A stretch of 7,839 nucleotides of DNA from Schleiferiaceae bacterium (GTDB lineage: Bacteria; Bacteroidota; Bacteroidia; Flavobacteriales; Schleiferiaceae): positions 1-7,839 of the forward strand of contig JAOARK010000033.1 in the NCBI GenBank assembly GCA_025210575.1. The letters run 5' to 3'. The position numbers were made by a program, and so were the translations under genes. Under the pieces are notes generated by a model, which did no database searches, was not told the origin of the DNA, and was given only the letters and a program-made list of their open reading frames with translations. Positions 5,636-7,839 of this stretch are shown here, piece by piece. The first letter of the stretch is position 1. Each line of letters opens with the position of its first letter.

Positions 5636-6700
5636 ATGAAAAAGACGATTGTGGCTTTGGCAGCCTTAAGCCTATTTGCGTGTAAGAAAACAGAAACACC
5701 TTCAGCACCAGGCGATGTAATGTACACATCAGGTGTTTATGTAAGCAATGAAGGTGTGTTTGGGTCTGGGGAAAGTACTTTGAGTCATGTTAACTACAAG
5801 AACTCTGCTGTAACTCCAACGGCTTTTTTAGATAAGAATGGTTTTACCTTAGGCGATGTATTCCAATCTATGACAGAGCACAATGGAACCATGTATATGG
5901 TTATAAATCAGTCAGGTTTAATTGAAATGGCTGATGCTACGACCCTTGAGTCTAAAGGCCAAATTTCGGGAATAAGCCAACCAAGGTATATGGTTACTGA
6001 AGGTAATATGGGCTATGTTTCTGATTGGGCTGATAATGAGGTGAAAGTTATTGATCTAACGAGTAACACTGTTGTTAATAGCGTTAAAGTAGGTGAGGAT
6101 CCAGAAAACATGGTTATTCATAACGGTAAACTATACGTTGCAAACAATGGTGGTAGTATCTGGGCTCCAGCATTACCAGATAGTACGGTGAGTATCATTG
6201 ATCTAAATACTTTAACAGAAGAAAACAGAATTCATCTAGCGCATGCTCCTCAATCACTGCAAATAGATGCAAATGGAGACTTGTGGGTATTGTGTGCCGG
6301 ATTTAGTGACTGGGCAAATCCTTCAAGCGATACGGAAGGAAAACTGTTTAAGATTGATGTAAACACTTTAACAAAAGAAGAATTTGTATTCACAGATCTT
6401 TCTGTGCACCCTGCACGATTGATGATCAATGGAGCGAAAGATAAGCTGTTCTTTACAAGCGGACTGTATGGAGGTGAATTGTATCAAATGAATATTTCTG
6501 ATAATGCCTTACCTGCTAATTCATTTATCTCTGATATTTTCTATGGCCTTGGTGTGCATCCAACAACGAATGAAATCTATAGAGGTTATTCTGCTGCGTT
6601 CGATCAAAATGGACATGTATATCGTTACGATGCAAATGGAGCAATGATTGACTCAGTAGGCGCAGGAATTGGACCTAACGGATTCTATTTTATTGACTAA
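5636..6700 (+). CDS. Beta-propeller surface lipoprotein, BtuG-like cobalamin-binding protein (DUF5074/YncE-like)
   Basis: A 354-residue lipoprotein with a short signal peptide and lipobox LFAC, so Cys16 is the likely lipidated residue, followed by KKTETPSAP. The mature part is built of repeated propeller blades of the YVTN type: a hydrophobic strand such as GYVSDW, LYVANN or LWVLCA, then VxVIDLxTxTV, then a PxxM/PxxL turn. At least five blades can be picked out between about residues 85 and 350. In Bacteroides, BtuG is a DUF5074-type seven-bladed propeller lipoprotein that sits on BtuB as a lid and binds B12 very tightly; the riboswitch and adjacent receptor support the same role here. The ATG lies 2 nt after the receptor stop, with no Shine-Dalgarno, so expression probably depends on coupling. 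A strong terminator follows. A cobalamin role is inferred from family and context. Confidence 0.82.
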   Translation: MKKTIVALAALSLFACKKTETPSAPGDVMYTSGVYVSNEGVFGSGESTLSHVNYKNSAVTPTAFLDKNGFTLGDVFQSMTEHNGTMYMVINQSGLIEMADATTLESKGQISGISQPRYMVTEGNMGYVSDWADNEVKVIDLTSNTVVNSVKVGEDPENMVIHNGKLYVANNGGSIWAPALPDSTVSIIDLNTLTEENRIHLAHAPQSLQIDANGDLWVLCAGFSDWANPSSDTEGKLFKIDVNTLTKEEFVFTDLSVHPARLMINGAKDKLFFTSGLYGGELYQMNISDNALPANSFISDIFYGLGVHPTTNEIYRGYSAAFDQNGHVYRYDANGAMIDSVGAGIGPNGFYFID

Positions 6701-6726
6701 GAAAAATAAGATTCTAAGAATTTAGA

Positions 6727-6756
6727 TGGGTTGGCTTTTGTCAGCCCATTTTTTTT
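6727..6756 (+). terminator. Rho-independent terminator of the B12 uptake operon
   Basis: TGGGTTGGC (6727-6735) pairs with GTCAGCCCA (6740-6748), 9 bp with two G-T wobbles, around a TTTT loop. It is followed directly by eight T residues (6749-6756). It starts 26 nt after the lipoprotein stop. The 3' arm overlaps the final codons and the TGA stop of the convergent oxidoreductase gene (6741-6743). On the minus strand no T-run follows the stem, so termination should act mainly on plus-strand transcripts. Confidence 0.9.
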
Positions 6757-7839
6757 ACAATCTTTTGTGCAAGGGCGGGGGCTAAGGCAACACCCATTCC
6801 TCCCAAACGTGTAGCTACAAATAGATTTGGTTCTAATTCATCCAAGATGAATTCTTTTTCTCCCTTCCTTCCAAATGCCATAATCCCCGACCAACGATAA
6901 TCTATATCAAAGGAATGATTTGGCAGAATAAATTCTGATAGAACTTTTTCTAATCTGTGCTGGATCTTTGAATTCAATTCAAATTCATCGCTTTGTTCTT
7001 GTTCAAAATCAATATTTCTAGCTCCACCCAGTAGTAGGCGATTTTCAACATTTCTGAAATAAATATAACCTTCGTCCATGTGGAAACTTCCTTGAATAGG
7101 TAAATCGTTGATAGGTTTTGTGATGAGCACCTGGGCACGGGCTGGTACAACATTCAAATTCAATGGAAGCTTATTTGAAAAACCATTTGTGCACACCAAG
7201 GTTTTATCAGAAATGTAAGAACCTCGATCTGTTTCTATTTGAGCGATTTCTCCACCAGAAATATGATGCACATTTTCTGCAGCAAAAAAAACATTAGAGT
7301 AACTAGACACCATCGAATAAAGTGATTGCCAAGCCATGAAAGGGTCAATTTGGGCTTCATTCTTAATATGAATGGCTTTCTGAAAATAGTTATCGGCTGA
7401 GGAAATCGAATAAACATCTTCATTGAAAATAGGATGAAGAAATGAATTTAACTCATCAAGTCGCTCACAAGTAGATTCATAGAATTTCTTTTGTTTATCC
7501 AAGAAAACTTCTTGACCACCGAAAGAAGTCCAATTCAATTTATTTTCACCAATAGTAGATCTTAACAATGATAGACCTTGCACACGCATTTCAACTCGAG
7601 ATAAAACATTTTCGGGGTTTTCTTTTGAAAGATCATCGAGTAGCTCTGTTGGACTTCCAAAACAGGCAAAGCCTGCATTTCGGGTACTCGCGGCTGGAGG
7701 TGGGAACTGTTTATCGAAGATGGCAATTTTTGCTTTTGGCTTGTTCTTCAAATAAAACAACGCAGAAAAAAGGCCGGTAAAACCGGCCCCAATTATTGTT
7801 ATATCAAACTTTTGTTGTTTGAATCTATTTTCCCAATAA
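6741..7839 (-). CDS. FAD-dependent oxidoreductase, DAO (DadA-like) family, 5' end cut by window
   Basis: At least 366 codons are present. The frame stays open to the right edge, so the true start lies beyond 7839 and only a few residues are probably missing. Translation from the edge reads YWENRFKQQKFDITIIGAG, then FTGLFSALFYLKN, which supplies the Rossmann GAGFTG dinucleotide-binding motif and the acidic end of the second strand (IFDKQ). Starting at the internal TTG at 7760 would lose this essential motif. Further DAO-family marks are ASTRNAGFACFG after the second strand, the mid-protein VCTNGFSNKLP, GGARNIDFEQ, DIDYRWSGIMAFG and the C-terminal FAD loop ATRLGGMGVALAPALAQ. It probably oxidises an amine or amino acid. 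The substrate is unknown; glycine oxidase (ThiO) and MnmC-type relatives share the fold. It is convergent with the B12 operon, and its stop lies inside that operon's terminator. Confidence 0.88.
   Translation of the reverse strand, partial: YWENRFKQQKFDITIIGAGFTGLFSALFYLKNKPKAKIAIFDKQFPPPAASTRNAGFACFGSPTELLDDLSKENPENVLSRVEMRVQGLSLLRSTIGENKLNWTSFGGQEVFLDKQKKFYESTCERLDELNSFLHPIFNEDVYSISSADNYFQKAIHIKNEAQIDPFMAWQSLYSMVSSYSNVFFAAENVHHISGGEIAQIETDRGSYISDKTLVCTNGFSNKLPLNLNVVPARAQVLITKPINDLPIQGSFHMDEGYIYFRNVENRLLLGGARNIDFEQEQSDEFELNSKIQHRLEKVLSEFILPNHSFDIDYRWSGIMAFGRKGEKEFILDELEPNLFVATRLGGMGVALAPALAQKIVKKMG

Noticed and set aside
7235..7423. Second minus-strand frame inside the FAD oxidoreductase, considered as a sign of a frameshift
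   Set aside because: The main frame is continuous from the Rossmann motif to the C-terminal FAD loop, so there is no break to explain.
1..7839. CRISPR array, insertion sequence, integrase, toxin-antitoxin or phage genes
   Set aside because: No regularly spaced repeats, transposase motifs or matching proteins were seen on either strand; gene content and codon style look uniform and chromosomal.

Overview
The window looks like a chromosomal segment of a Bacteroidota bacterium, probably in or near the order Flavobacteriales. The DNA is AT-rich, Shine-Dalgarno sequences are mostly weak or absent, and a promoter -7 box of the Bacteroidota form TAnnTTTG is present. The protein set also fits: a DUF5074/BtuG-type lipoprotein beside a TonB-dependent receptor, a bacteroidotal-style HMG-CoA lyase and a short S4-domain protein. 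The species cannot be named from the sequence alone.

Left block, minus strand (1-1448): smpB (trans-translation), a small S4 RNA-binding protein and an HD-domain phosphohydrolase. They overlap by 1 and 4 nt (TGATG and ATGA), which implies one translationally coupled operon. About 76 nt further on, the first 24 codons of a VOC (glyoxalase/bleomycin resistance-fold) protein run off the left edge.

Middle block, plus strand (1556-3474): pyrD (class 2 dihydroorotate dehydrogenase) and an HMG-CoA lyase 20 nt downstream, divergent from smpB. The 107-bp gap between smpB and pyrD contains a short, decaying tandem repeat of an 8-bp unit.

Right block, plus strand (3475-6756): the most informative part. 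A gene-free stretch of 299 nt holds an 11-bp inverted repeat, a TACATTTG -7 box and a complete cobalamin riboswitch. The riboswitch ends in a hairpin whose 3' arm contains the Shine-Dalgarno of the next gene and whose loop (CGGG) is complementary to the conserved aptamer loop (CCCG). It controls a TonB-dependent outer-membrane receptor (BtuB-like) and, 2 nt after its stop, a beta-propeller lipoprotein (BtuG-like). A strong intrinsic terminator follows. The unit reads as a compact two-gene B12 capture and outer-membrane import cassette repressed by its own ligand; no inner-membrane ABC transporter genes are present here.

A convergent minus-strand FAD-dependent oxidoreductase of the DAO family fills the right edge and lacks only its extreme N-terminus. 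I see no tRNA, rRNA, CRISPR array, insertion sequence or prophage, and no sign of a wholly new system. The best leads are the riboswitch architecture and the BtuB-BtuG pairing.
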